Assembly: GCA_018398765.1 (NCBI GenBank)
Contig: JAHBMJ010000005.1
Location: forward strand, 2,680-58,809
Origin: Chromera velia
Lineage: Eukaryota; Sar; Chromeraceae
Direction of reading: 5' to 3'
DNA: 56,130 nt
The position numbers and the translations under genes were made by a program. The notes under the pieces are model-generated. The model saw only the letters and a list, made by a program, of their open reading frames with translations. It was not told where the DNA came from and made no database searches. Numbering within the stretch: the stretch's first letter is position 1; each line of letters opens with the position of its first letter. Of the stretch, positions 1 through 11,729 are shown in pieces.

Positions 1-318
1 AGAGAGAGAGAGAGAGACATCTAGAGCAGGAGGGAGGGATAGCGATGTGCGGAAAGAAAAGGAGCAAAAGGTAGACAGACTTTGTCGGTCTAAGTTTTTC
101 TTTTGTGACAATACATTCTTCTCCTTTCTCTTTCTCGTTCTTCTTTTATGTACACAACTGGAAAGGAAGGCAGCGACGAAAGACAAAAGGACGTATGAAA
201 AACAGACAGACAGATATGTCTTCACTGAGAAAGATAGGCAGGATGACAGACAAACGGACTCACATAAAGAGAACGGAAAGCGAGAGAGAGGGAGGGGGAG
301 AGACAAAGAGAGAGAGAG

Positions 319-353
<35 letters not shown>

Positions 354-475
354 CGAAAAGGCAGAAAGGCAGCCAGTCATTTGGACAGGCGGCCCGACAC
401 GCGGGACGGCAGGGAGACAGAGATGGAGCGGATACTCCCTCTCCCCCCTCCCCCTTCTCTCTGTCGTTGTTGCAG

Positions 476-591
476 TGACCGCCAAGGGGGACGAGCGCTC
501 TGAGATCGGAGACGATGACGAATTGGAGAAGGAGAGGGAGGAGCTATTGCAGGGCAGGGAGAAGGACAAGAGAAAGAGACAGAGACGTTGA
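476..591 (+). CDS. C-terminal exon of a gene lying upstream of the window
   Basis: A pyrimidine-rich tract ends in a good 3' splice site (TTGTTGCAG at 467-475). An open frame of 38 codons follows and ends at TGA 589-591. It enters in phase 1 or 2 (two bases finish a codon begun upstream). It encodes a highly charged tail: residues around TAKGDERSEIGDDDELEKER, then a Lys/Arg-rich end (KRKRQRR). The mix of acidic then basic residues, with regular codons, contrasts with the GA-microsatellite frames around it. No domain can be named, because the body of the protein would lie left of base 1. It could instead be chance coding potential in GA-rich DNA; the splice acceptor and the non-repetitive sequence argue against that. 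Confidence 0.4.
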
Positions 592-3500
592 GGGAGAGAG
601 AGACAAAAGCAGATCAGCGGCAAAGAAGAAAAAGAAACGGAAAGACGTCCCAAAGAAAACAAAAAGCAACGATGAACCGCCAGTCAATGGTAGAGATCGA
701 ACACCTTTTGCATCAATCAATCAGTCCGACTCAGATGATCCGAGTTGCCAAATTACAACAACAGATGAAATCAATCCATATGCATACGTAAATATGCGAT
801 GTCAGAGTCGGATGTCTTCATCAATTATGCATGTCAATAAATGACAGTCTAGATGACACTGTTGCTAAATGTTTGAAGCTGTTGCTCTATACAATAGAAT
901 TCGTATCCCGGCTGAGGGGTGGTCGAAAATTATACGAATTTCAATTTAATAATAGGCAGGCGCTTTTTCAGGAGAGGACCTAGACGTGCTAGGAAGATAA
1001 ATCGAGGGGTATATCATGGGTGTACGGGCAAGTCATTGGCCACCTCTACCGTCAGTTTGAATAGCTAGGTCCACCTCTAAGGTACCCAGGTTCCCACTTT
1101 TCCATATCACCACAAAATCACTCCAACCCAGCTAGAATGGTACGAGGTGGTCCTATGGTACCTACAGAAACGATCAGACCAAACAAAAGGCACAAAGCCA
1201 TGACCAAAGGGTGTGGCAAGGTGCATACAAACACACAGACACACATCTATTCAGGTTCTCCAGTTTCATCCACTTTCATTCTGCAATAGGGGGGTCTACA
1301 GCCAGAGGCGCTTTCCAGAGCGGGTCCACTATTAATTGTTCTTTGCAATCCGCCAAAGGTTCTCTAACCAAAAGAAAAGGTACCGTGATGGACCCAAACC
1401 ATCCCCACGCTTCCCAAACAACGCTCACTTCCAGTCCTGATGGCCCCTCGTGCAAGCAGGGACAGACTTCTGACGAAATCTGCAGTGGACTCACCTAAAA
1501 AGCCCCAGGACCAAAGAGAGCTCCACAGGCAGAAAGGGTCCCATCCATGTATCGGTCCGAGGGGCACCCCAAGAAGAGTCTGCAAGTACCCAACGCAGTG
1601 ACAACAGTTATTCTCAGAGATAAACACTTCAGAAAAAATGCGAGCAACAATGGTATGAAAAATAGGCAGAGGTCCAAAGTCTCACGGTCTGAAACGTTTT
1701 TTGATGGCCAAGTCGGTTCGGTTTGGTGAATAACCTATTTCCTATCCTTGCCTTTAACGAGCTCTTTTACATGCAAACACAACTGATTATTAAATTAAGC
1801 ATTCAGGGCAATCCTCCAGACATAAATCCTATCCTATCCTATACATGCATACGTAGTACCAATTATGTCTAGAATCTAGGTCTAGAATATATCTAGAATT
1901 ATGGAACGGCTTGTCAGCAGTGACTCAGCACACTTAATTTGATTACTATACTTTATTTATAATTACCTTAGGCTCATGCCATTCACTAGGCTATTCAAAC
2001 CGACCTTGAAACCGTGTTAGACGTTCTAAGCTAACTTCTAGCAGCAGAATCTAGTTCATGTACGCTATTAAAAGCTCCTTCTATAAAGCTTCCGTTAGAG
2101 TGCGTCGGTGCGACGATATGCCTAGCGATAAACGATTCAGCATAGAGTCTACGGTACAGAAACAAGACGTAGGACTTGACAGCGCAAGCCAACACATTAA
2201 TTGTGGCATCGATTCAATCAACCGATGCAGCGTTCCAGGCAGGCAAGGGACGACAGAACACATGAAAAAATAAAACTAGAAAAAAACAAACTAATAAGCG
2301 TGCTACATCACATGTTTCGCCTTGCTTTCCCCACCACTTGGACAGATAGATAGAAAAGGACGCAAAAAAAAAATACAAAAAAAAGGGACACACAGGACTC
2401 TGAGAACATGCAGCGATACGCCCCCGTTGATCGATCAGCGCATCAGGCAGGTCTGACAGGCACGGCGATCGAGGCACAGGGACAGGATGCGTCGATCCAC
2501 TCATTCATGTACATAAACGCTCAAGAGTCATGAACAAATCTACAGACACAGGCAACTCAAGCATGCAGATACGCAAACGAACGCACACACACACACACGC
2601 ACACACAGAGTCACATAGCAGGCGTGTCGCGTCGGTCCAATGCAGAGCGTTTGCTGATTTCTTTGTCCGTTGCTGAATGTCAGGAATTACAGAGAGAAAG
2701 CTGTCCCCGAGGCACACTGCCCTGACCGCCCCCTCTCTTTCTCCAGGTCCCCCCTCCGCCATCCAACCCAGCGAGATGCATGGACGGACCCTTTACGGAT
2801 CGATGGAGGCACATGCCACGACTCGATTGATTGGTCGGTGCCGTGGAGTTCAGGGCAGCAAAAAGCGAATAGCGATACAGCTAGAGACAAACACACACAA
2901 ATATGAATACAAGCGATACTAAGATATAACACACAGAGCTAGGGAGTCGGGAGGGGAACAGGGAAGACCATCTTTGAGTCTGTCTGTGTCTGTCGGTCCG
3001 TCCAAGAAAAATGATTCACCTCCCCCCCTTCCTCCCGATTTGGAGTGAACGGGAGGAGTGCAGAAGGACAGGGACAGGGACAGAGTAGGGCGTCTGACGG
3101 ATGTTTAATTCATGCATGGGAAAAGAAAGCTACATCCATGGACCTCAAAAAAAAAAAAAATAATCAGAAGAGAGGACTCGCTCCTCACTCCCCAATCACC
3201 CCTCCCCAGCAGTGCTCCCAGGTGATACGAAAGAGAAAGAGAGAAAGAGAGAAAGAAAGACAGACAGACAGACAGACAGACAGACAGTGAGACGGAGATG
3301 GACAGAGGGCATGCAGGCCGATCCTTCGCCTTCCTTCCTTCCTTGATGCACACCATCGATCGATGCATCGATCGATCGATCGAAGGAATCATCGAACGAA
3401 CGAAGGAATCATCGAATGAACGAACGAACGAACGAGCGAACAAGCGAAGAAACGAACGTGCAGCCAGAAAGAAAGAAAGAAGGAAATGGTGAAGGAGGAA

Positions 3501-4102
3501 GGGAAGGACAGAACACAAAGAGAGAGGAACGCATCCAATCTGGAAAAGAAGACTGCTTGCAAGGCCAATATTGCCTGCCGTGTCTGCAAGCCTTTTCAGG
3601 CCTGTATGGCGCTGTTCTGATTTTCTCTTCTCTTTTCTTCCCTTCTCTCTCTGCCCCCAAGCTTAGATAATGATGAATTCGTTGCAGACCCGCTTAATTC
3701 CTTGCAAGCTCTCCTTCCTCCCATGCACGCTTTACAGACAGACACCCACCGACGCACTGCCCTTCCCTCCTTCTCTCTTCTCGATCTGTCTTATCCTCCC
3801 ACTCCCACCCTCTCGATCTGTCTCCTCCTCCCACTCCCACCCACCCGCACCAAAACAGGCAGAAGGCAGAGAACCCCTTGCAGAGAGAGACATACATACA
3901 TGCACTCAATGATTGGTATGGAGGCCTCTTTTGAAGTCGAATATCTCCTTTTCGCTTTATCTTCCTCTCCTTCTTCCCTTTCCACACTGAAGGCTCTCAA
4001 CCCGATGGATTCTCTCCTCCCTCCCCAGCACCCCGTGAGGATCCGAAAAAGAGACCAAAAACACAATATTCCCACACACGCCCTTGCAGTTTCTCTCTCC
4101 TC
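592..4102. other. gene-poor stretch, left intergenic region
   Basis: No frame here looks like a protein. Contents seen: GA-rich DNA to about 620; unique AT-rich sequence about 840-2500 with TATCC repeats (about 1826-1846); a short (AC)n at 2584-2608; GAAA/GACA microsatellite at about 3228-3290; (ATCG)n and (GAAC)n at about 3355-3450; a CT-rich part at about 3760-3850. The 20-base word ending TGACTCAGCAC at about 1914-1933 also occurs at about 24626. This part may hold the 3' UTR of the dioxygenase gene, which is transcribed leftwards and stops at 4103. Confidence 0.5.
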
Positions 4103-6029
4103 TCACAGCTTTGCCACCCCTGCCCGTCTCTTGAGGTCTTCCAACTCCTTGGCCCTCTTCTCCAAATATTTCATCGGGTGCCCAAAGTCGATCTGGCCCA
4201 GGAAAGGGTGGTGCAGGCTCCACCCTATTCTCTCTCTAAGGAGCTTCGGGAGTTTCCACTGCACGTCAAACGGCACGCCCACCATCATGTTCTCAAAACA
4301 ACGCGCCCACGGCTGGTTGAACACGCAGATCACCGCACGCCTCTCTCGTGAGGTTCTGTTCTCGCCCCCCCCGTGCCACAATCTGCCGGAGAAACAACAG
4401 ACCGACCTGCAGCATACTTGCATATGTATGTATGCATGTTCTACGCGGATATCCATCCGCATGCGGGCATTTGAAAGACCTGCACTTGTGTGCGTGTACA
4501 CTTACATGAACGCACGCATTTAAAAAAAAAGGACGCACGCATCAAAACACAATGAATGCGCAAAATGCAGAAAAGTCCGCCGGAAAAACAACAGACCGAC
4601 CCTTATAGGTATGTGCGTATGTGCATGTATGTATGCATGTTCTACGCGGATATCCATCCGTCTGCATGCGGGCATTGGAAAGACTGCCAGAGAAACAACA
4701 GCCAGACCTGCACTTGTGTGCGTGTATTTTTGCATGCAAGCACGCATCAAACAAAAAAAAAAAACAGGAAAGCGTCGAAGCCTGCTGCTTCTTCCTGACT
4801 GATCGATCAGACGGACCCTGCGCGCATCGTCAAGGGCATCCGAGGGTCTGAGGGAGAGGGCACCCTCGTGACAGGCCACAGGTGGGACCCCGGCACGATC
4901 ACAGTCGCACCGTTATCCTCAGTGAAGTCGTCGATGGCCACGATGAAGTTCACAAGCTTCGCGTTGGCACCGTCGTCGCGCACCTGTACGCAGGATGGGA
5001 GCAAGGATGGAGAAAAGGAAGGAAAGGAAGTGCTCCTAAATGGTTTCCATGTAATGAGCTGAATGATGTCCGTTCTTGTGGAACTCAAAGCGCCGCATCG
5101 ACACGCATCTACTTTTGAAGATTTGATCTCCTCAAGACAGGCTTGGCTGGCCACCCACACAGATCGATATGTGACCTCATGGATCGACATGCTCTCACAT
5201 GCAACTCATCCATCCTCACTAAGTCTCATCCGACACACATGCGCATGGGAGTGCCCACCATCCTCCTCTGCAGTCCTACAACTCGCCTTTCGCCGTCCAC
5301 CCGCGTTCCCTGCAGTGCCTGCCTGACTAAGTGAGTGGCTCTTGTGTGCAAAGGGTTATGGTTTCCTCTTGACTGACTGACTGCCTGACCGGATGGGAAT
5401 TCCCGAACTGCTGGTCGAAGTGGAGTTTCTGTGCCGTCTCTCCGGGTCCGATTCCAATCATCTGCATGACCCCCAAGAGGGAATTCGGAGGAAGCAGCGC
5501 CCGCACAAGCGTGTCCACGCGGTCGCATATGAGGAACTGATCAAGGGTCCGGGTCTTGGCCAGGAGGTTGTAGGCCCTCCGTGTGGACTTTCCGTAGAAG
5601 TCGTTTTCTCCTAGCGAGGCCTCGTCGAGGATTCTCTTGGAGTCTCGCTGGAGGGCCTGGAGCTCTTCTTTCGAGAAGACGTCGGGGAGAATCACATAGC
5701 CGTCTCGTTGGTAGGCGTCGAAGTTAGCAAGGTTCTCCCCGGAGAGGTCGGACCTGCATATTGACATTGATGTGAATGCTCATGCAGAAAGAAAGAAGCT
5801 AGATCACGTAGAGCCGTCTCGTTTTGGAGATAGGTAGGTCGGACCTTTTTAGCTCGGTCCAGTTTGCCAGGGAGGCGCCGTCCTCGATGATGGCATACTC
5901 CGCTGTCCTGTCGACTCCTTGGAAGGTGGAGCTGTCGTTCTGGAGTGTGATGTTGTCATCGAACGAATCCAAAAATTTGTCCATTTTGGACTTCAAGTTG
6001 GATTTGGAGGAAGAGGAGGAGCTTGCCAT
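4103..6029 (-). CDS. phytanoyl-CoA dioxygenase (PhyH) family protein, 4 exons
   Basis: Minus-strand CDS joined from 6029-5845, 5753-5390, 4983-4817 and 4406-4103; phases fit exactly and give 339 residues. Family knowledge: PhyH proteins are Fe(II)/2-oxoglutarate-dependent hydroxylases. Seen: a Ser/Lys-rich N-terminus, then YQRDGYVILPDVFSKEEL (the usual PhyH start), KLHFDQQF giving the HxD metal ligands, IDDFTEDNGATVIVPGSHLW (core strand and PGSH motif), and GRLWHGGGENRT supplying the distal His and the 2-oxoglutarate Arg region. Length is normal for the family. The catalytic triad looks intact, so an active enzyme is likely; the substrate cannot be told, and no peroxisomal PTS1 is seen (ends AKL, only one residue from the SKL type). 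Intron 1 is only 91 bp and has the same 11 bases (AGGTCCGACCT) at both ends. Intron 3 carries duplicated copies of the exon-4 start. Confidence 0.9.
4389..4730 (-). repeat. three copies of the exon-4 splice-acceptor segment of the PhyH-like gene
   Basis: Read on the minus strand, the real exon 4 begins after TGCTGCAG at 4406 with GTCGGTCTGTTGTTTCTCC. Near-copies of this exon start lie upstream in intron 3, at about 4576-4600 and about 4688-4712. They are separated by shared blocks (CATGCGGGCAT-like, ATATCCATCCG, and ACAAGTGCAGGTC present twice). Only the 4406 copy continues into the conserved WHGGGENRT sequence, so the others are decoys or alternative acceptors. Same pattern as in the channel and transporter genes. 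Confidence 0.75.
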
Positions 6030-7564
6030 TTTGTCACTTTACTTTTTCTTCGCTTTTCGAGGCTTGGAGAGACGGTACGCGTACGCACCGTTGAGTGAGA
6101 GGAAGCAACACAAGAAAAACGCGCAGCAGCCGCCCCAACACACGTGTGTAGAGAGACACCGAAAGGAGACGGCGGAAGACTGATCAGTCGGAGCCCTCAA
6201 ATAAAATGAGCAGCTTCTATATCGGCCTAGCTGGACAGGAACAGTTAAAGCGACTGCTACCGTTCAAGCCCTTACTTCCTTCTGTCACAACGCCTGAGTG
6301 CGGTGTGTGCAAACATGTGCAAACCATTTCAGCAGTAAATTGAAGTCTCGGCGGGAGCAAGGCTCAGTGCCGTGCATGACGTCAGTTTAGCTCGGCCCGA
6401 CTCGATCGGTGTTTACTTTTTCGACTGTTTTTTCCAGGCCATGCGGCAAAAGAGGAACTGCGCGAATTCGCGCGCATGCATGCCTGCATCATATATATAT
6501 ATATATATATATCGATAAGTTAGTGAGTTAATTGGCGGCATTTACCGAGGTCAGGCACTCCCCCGCAAATTTTGGAGATTTACGCATTGCGAGTGGTCCA
6601 GAAAAGCGAATTGGAGGCCACGGGACTTCTGAAAGTGCCATCCAAACAGGCTTTCCGCCGTTTCCGGGGCCAATAGAGCGATAAACGCATTGAAATGCAG
6701 GTCACTTTCAGAACCTCGCTTCTGATTCCATGTAACTGTCCCGGAGTTCCCACGAATAAGAGTGGCACTTCTTCATTCCGAATACTGTACCCTGCGTGCT
6801 CTACTGTTTCTGTCTATGTGCGCCTCACCGTTTTCTCCACTTATACCCGAGGACGAACGCGAAGGTCAGACAACACATGCATGTGGTGAGATCTGAAAAC
6901 GGCATTTCTTCTGCATCTCCTTTCCAAAAGATGCTTTCGGTTCATCTGTCCATTTGAGTGTGTCTCTCTGCATGTGTTCGATGCTGTACTGGACGTGTCG
7001 GTGTATCGGGTACAGATCGGTACCGTCGTAACTTAAAAGTCCGGCGTCCAGGTGTGTCTGAACGTCTTTTCTTTTTGAGCATACATGCAGATTGACGATG
7101 CCACCGTCTGAAATTTCAGCTGTTCTTCTGTCCTGTGCCATGCCTGTTTTTCTTTCTTTCATTCTGCATGACTAGCTCTGTTTCCATCCGACCCTCTCTA
7201 TCTGATTCAGTAAACTTTTGTCTAATGGCCAGAAAATGCGCGTGCCTGTTCGTATGCATGTGCCAATTCAATACTCCTGATATATGCGTACCATAAACAG
7301 TTGTGTAGCCATCTCTTTGGGAGTGTGTGGGAAGTTTGGACAAAATACAAATGTTAGAACACAGAGGAAGCTTGCGGGGAGTGTGGGCTGTGTCTGCTTT
7401 GGTTCCCTCTAGAATCACACCGTTCACCATCGTTCTTCTGAACAACATTGTAGGTTGAACTGTGACAGCGATGCACCATGTACATGCGTCTGCCTGCCTG
7501 TCCGTGTATTAATGCATGCATGCAAAATGTATGTATGTGTGTATGTATGTATGTATGTATCTAC

Positions 7565-7601
<37 letters not shown>

Positions 7602-7875
7602 TGTGTGTGTGTGTGTGAGTGTGAGTGTATGTATGTATGTATGTATGTGTTTGTGTGAACACCCAACAGACAGGAACAAGCAGGGCACGGCAAGGTGGTG
7701 GACCTATCGGAAGAAAACACATAAGATGTATTCTAGGACGTATTCGCAGCCGGTGTTCAGGGCCGACAAACGCCTTAGGGTGGCGACCTGCTGAACTATG
7801 AACCCGTGAAGTGTATCATACTGTAGGTGTGCGTGTACACAGAAAAAGACAGACAGTTTGGAAGCGTTGCTAAAA

Positions 7876-7916
<41 letters not shown>

Positions 7917-7995
7917 CGTGTGTGTGTGTGTGTGTGTGTATGTGTGTATGTGTGTATGTTTGTATGTGTATGTCCATGTATGTCGGTGTATGTCG

Positions 7996-8049
<54 letters not shown>

Positions 8050-8272
8050 ACTCCGTGCATATGGCTTTGTCTGACTGCATGTCTACCTCTCTGTTTGTCT
8101 GCTAGTCTGTCTATCCGTGTTTGTGTGGGGATCGAGGTTTCACTCCTTGAGAGACACGGAACAAAAGAGAAAATTCGACTCAGACGGCAAACGAAGATCG
8201 AAAGGGACACAATGAAAACGAACATAAAGATGTATGAGATGCTGCAGAAAGGTGAATCTTACCCATGAGAAC

Positions 8273-8315
<43 letters not shown>

Positions 8316-8342
8316 TCTCTCTCTCTCTCTCTCTGAGAGAGA

Positions 8343-8386
<44 letters not shown>

Positions 8387-8433
8387 ATGTGTGTGTGTGT
8401 GTGTGTGTGTATGTGTGTGTGTGTGTGTGTGTG

Positions 8434-8464
<31 letters not shown>

Positions 8465-9806
8465 GTTTGGGTGTTTCTGGGTGTGTCTGGGTGTGTCTGT
8501 GTCTGTGTTTGTATCTGTGCATATAGGTGAATGACTTAGTTTAATTCGAGATCCGAATCAATTCAATGAAAGATAATGAAAGAAGAATTTGGTTTCTGCG
8601 CAGCCAGAGTAGATAAAAACGATAGAATGAATAGGAAAAATAACCTGTTAGAAGCTCAGTCTACTCAGCAAATACCTATACTGCTTGTTACTGTTTCTAG
8701 ATTCAATATAGTTTTATGAATAGTTTTTAAACTGCAAAAAGCTAGGCAAAAAGTTTTATTTCAAAATACAGTGTGTCCGATATTCACACACACACAAAAA
8801 GAAAAATCAAATGGCTTGCAGTCTAGCTTGCAGTGGCTCTCATTGAAGCTATGATGATTGAGGGTTTTTTCATGCATGCTGCGTCCCCATGTGCAAAAAG
8901 CCTCCCGCAGGGACAAGGTGCGCTTCGCCAGAAGCTCGTGCCTTGTATATACGTGCAGGTGGCTTATATATAATATTATTTTTTCTTTCGATCCTTTTTA
9001 TTAATACAAGTCTTTTTAATTTCGAATGGATACATCCACAATGTATACAGAGTTGCCAATCAGAGAGTGTCCTTCAGTAGGCAGACTACAGTTGAAAAGT
9101 ACACAAAGCCAAACAGTGCAGTACCATCGGTTGAATCTGTGCCACCTGTTCGAGAAGGGCTGCATGCGGGACGTGTGTGTGTATCCAGGCATGCGGATCG
9201 GTCGAGTTGAATTGAAGAGGTGCATGATCTGACAGTCCGTTGCCCAAAAGGAGTCCGTTCATCCATCTCACTCAGCCGGTAGAACAGGCGCCCCGCTTTC
9301 TTCCTCTTTTTGTGGCTGCGGAGAACCGGGAAAGGAGGACGGACTCTCTCTTTTCACGCTCCTTGTTGTGTGAGCGACTGTCCGATCAATTCCCTCCCCT
9401 CCTCCTCTTCTGCGAAGCTGTTTCCCATCCAAACAACCAAGTGAGAAGAGCAGAGGGTCCCATTGGAGTTCACGATCGTTGATCATTAAAGGGCGAACCG
9501 GCAGAACGAACAAGCAAAGACAGTCCACCGATCAACAGAAAAGAAACTCCGGCCTCTCCCCTCCTTCCTTCCATAAGCCGCACACCGCCAGCTTTGGCTC
9601 CTGAGTTACCGTCACCTAGAGCAAGACATTCGAAGCGATTGAATTTGGCTGAAGAGGTCAAACAAAGCAAACTTAAGGAAAGAAGCTCGTTGGAGAGAAA
9701 GAAGGCGGAAGGAGGGCAAGTTTCGATCCCAAAGCGTTCGTTGATTGATTGAGTTGTCAGCTTGGCTTGATTGAGTAGAGACAAAAAGAAAGAAGGGAAG
9801 AAGGGG
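6030..9806. other. intergenic region between two divergent genes, rich in microsatellites
   Basis: Lies between the start of the PhyH-like gene (-) and the start of the K+ channel (+), so it should hold both promoters. Seen: (AT)n at 6490-6512, unique sequence 6520-7440 in which only short unconvincing frames occur, a microsatellite block 7530-8520, AT-rich DNA 8530-9050, then about 750 bases of mixed sequence that probably include the channel 5' UTR. No conserved gene was recognised. Confidence 0.5.
7540..8522. repeat. compound microsatellite block (TATG, CT, TG)
   Basis: Runs of TATG (7532-7560), CT (7566-7600), TG (7600-7655), long TG with TATG/TGTA interruptions (7876-8048), CT/GAGA (8271-8371) and TG ending in CTGT (8372-8465). 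All reading frames across it are repeat artefacts. Confidence 0.95.
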
Positions 9807-11215
9807 ATGCCAGCAGAGCCCGCAGAGCGCCCCCCTCCCAGAAAGGGGGGGGACGAGTTTGAGGACGACGAGGAAGTCCAGTGGGATGAGGCGCCCGTCG
9901 AATCTCAACAGCCGAAACCCTGGTATATTATCAGTGCAGACAGTGTGAACAGAGCCGCCTGGGAGTTCTTCACACTCACGCTGATTCTCTACCAGGCAGT
10001 GATGGTCCCCTTCTACCTCTGTTTTGACTTCCAACCTTCAGGAGGGTTGGCAATCTGGGAGGTGATCATTGACATTATTTTCATTATCGACATCATCGTC
10101 TCCTTCTTCACGTCCTACTACGAAGGGGCAAATCAGGTCACAGACTTGAAGAGGATCGCCATCCATTATCTCATGGGATGGTTCCTCATGGATTTGGTTG
10201 CCTCTTTTCCCTACGGATGGGCCCTGGGGGATTTTGGGGAATTGGACTCATCCTCAGCATCGGAAAATAGGGACATCTCCAGAGCACCGCAGCTGCTGAG
10301 GATTATCCGAATTGCAAGAATCATGAGAGTACTCCGACTGCTCCGAGTGCTCAAACTCAAAAAATTGATAGTCAGAGTCAGTTAGTAAGTAGATGGGGGG
10401 GGGGGGCAGATTTGGATTTCTTTTCGCAGACGAGGGGGGGGGGAAGCGAGGGAGGTGTAGAGGGAAGTTCAAATAAACAAACGATCGAAACGCTCGTGTG
10501 TGAGATGAGAAATCGGAGGATGAATGACCAAATTGGTGAGGTAGATAAGGAAAACAAATTTTTTACTTGCTGTTTTTCAGCCGATCTTTAATGGACCAAA
10601 AAATAATTTAGCTTGCTCTTCGATCAAATCAAGTCCCCTTCAATTCCCTCTCTTGATGACTCGCTCTCGTCCCTCCTTGATGCAGATCGAGGAATATGTT
10701 GACAGTGAGATTTTGATGGTCATTCTCCAATTCGTCCGGATCGTCGTGATCATCTTCTTCATCGCACACTGGATCGGATGCATCTTCTACCTCATCGCTG
10801 CACAGACGGTTGGTTCGTCCGTTGGTTCGTCAGGCAGACGTTCAGTGGGTGTTTGGGTGCGTGAGATCGGTGTATAGAGTCGGAGTGTGGTCAAAATATA
10901 CGTCGTGACGAATGCGAATGATCACCAAAATGCAAAGCACATGTGCGTGCACACACATACACACACACACACACACATACACACAATTACTGGCTGACTG
11001 ACTGACTGACTGATTCACTGACTGAGTAACTGAATGCGAAGTGATGATTTGTTGCAGGAAAACGAGTACGACACCTGGGTGACTCGTTTAGGTCTCGAGG
11101 ACGGCTCCCTTGCGGAGAGATACGTGGCCTCTCTGTATTGGTCTATCACCACCATGACAACGGTGAGGGAGGGACGAAGCAGAGAAGGAGAGAAACAGCG
11201 AGTCTGGGAACGGGG

Positions 11216-11260
<45 letters not shown>

Positions 11261-11643
11261 AAGAGAGAGAAAGACAAAACAATTCCCATTTCCTTGGGTA
11301 CTGGTCGGAATGAACTGCTGGCAGGCAGGCTCTCCTCTTTTGTTTTTGCCCTGACCGTGCCGCCCTGGTTTCTGATGCTGACACACGCCTCACTCGCGTT
11401 CTGAGTGAAAGCATGGACACTGAACAATCTGCACTGTCTTTTTTTGTGTCGTGTTCTACTGAGCGAGCAGGTCGGATACGGCGACGTGGTGCCGATCAAC
11501 TACTACGAGCAGATCTTTGCCTGTGCCGCGATGATTGGCGCGTGTGTGCTCTTCACCTTCTGTATCTCCCAGGTTGGTTTGTCGGTCTCTCGGCCTGCCT
11601 GCATGCTCTCTCTTTGTTCTCTTTTTGTGTGTGTGTTTACAAA

Positions 11644-11729
<86 letters not shown>

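Noticed and set aside
6866-7448. Two overlapping minus-strand frames of about 100 codons
   Set aside because: No start context, splice pattern, domain or composition that suggests a gene.
7827-8530. Open frames of repeated Cys-Val or Thr-His
   Set aside because: Translations of (TG)n and (CA)n microsatellites.
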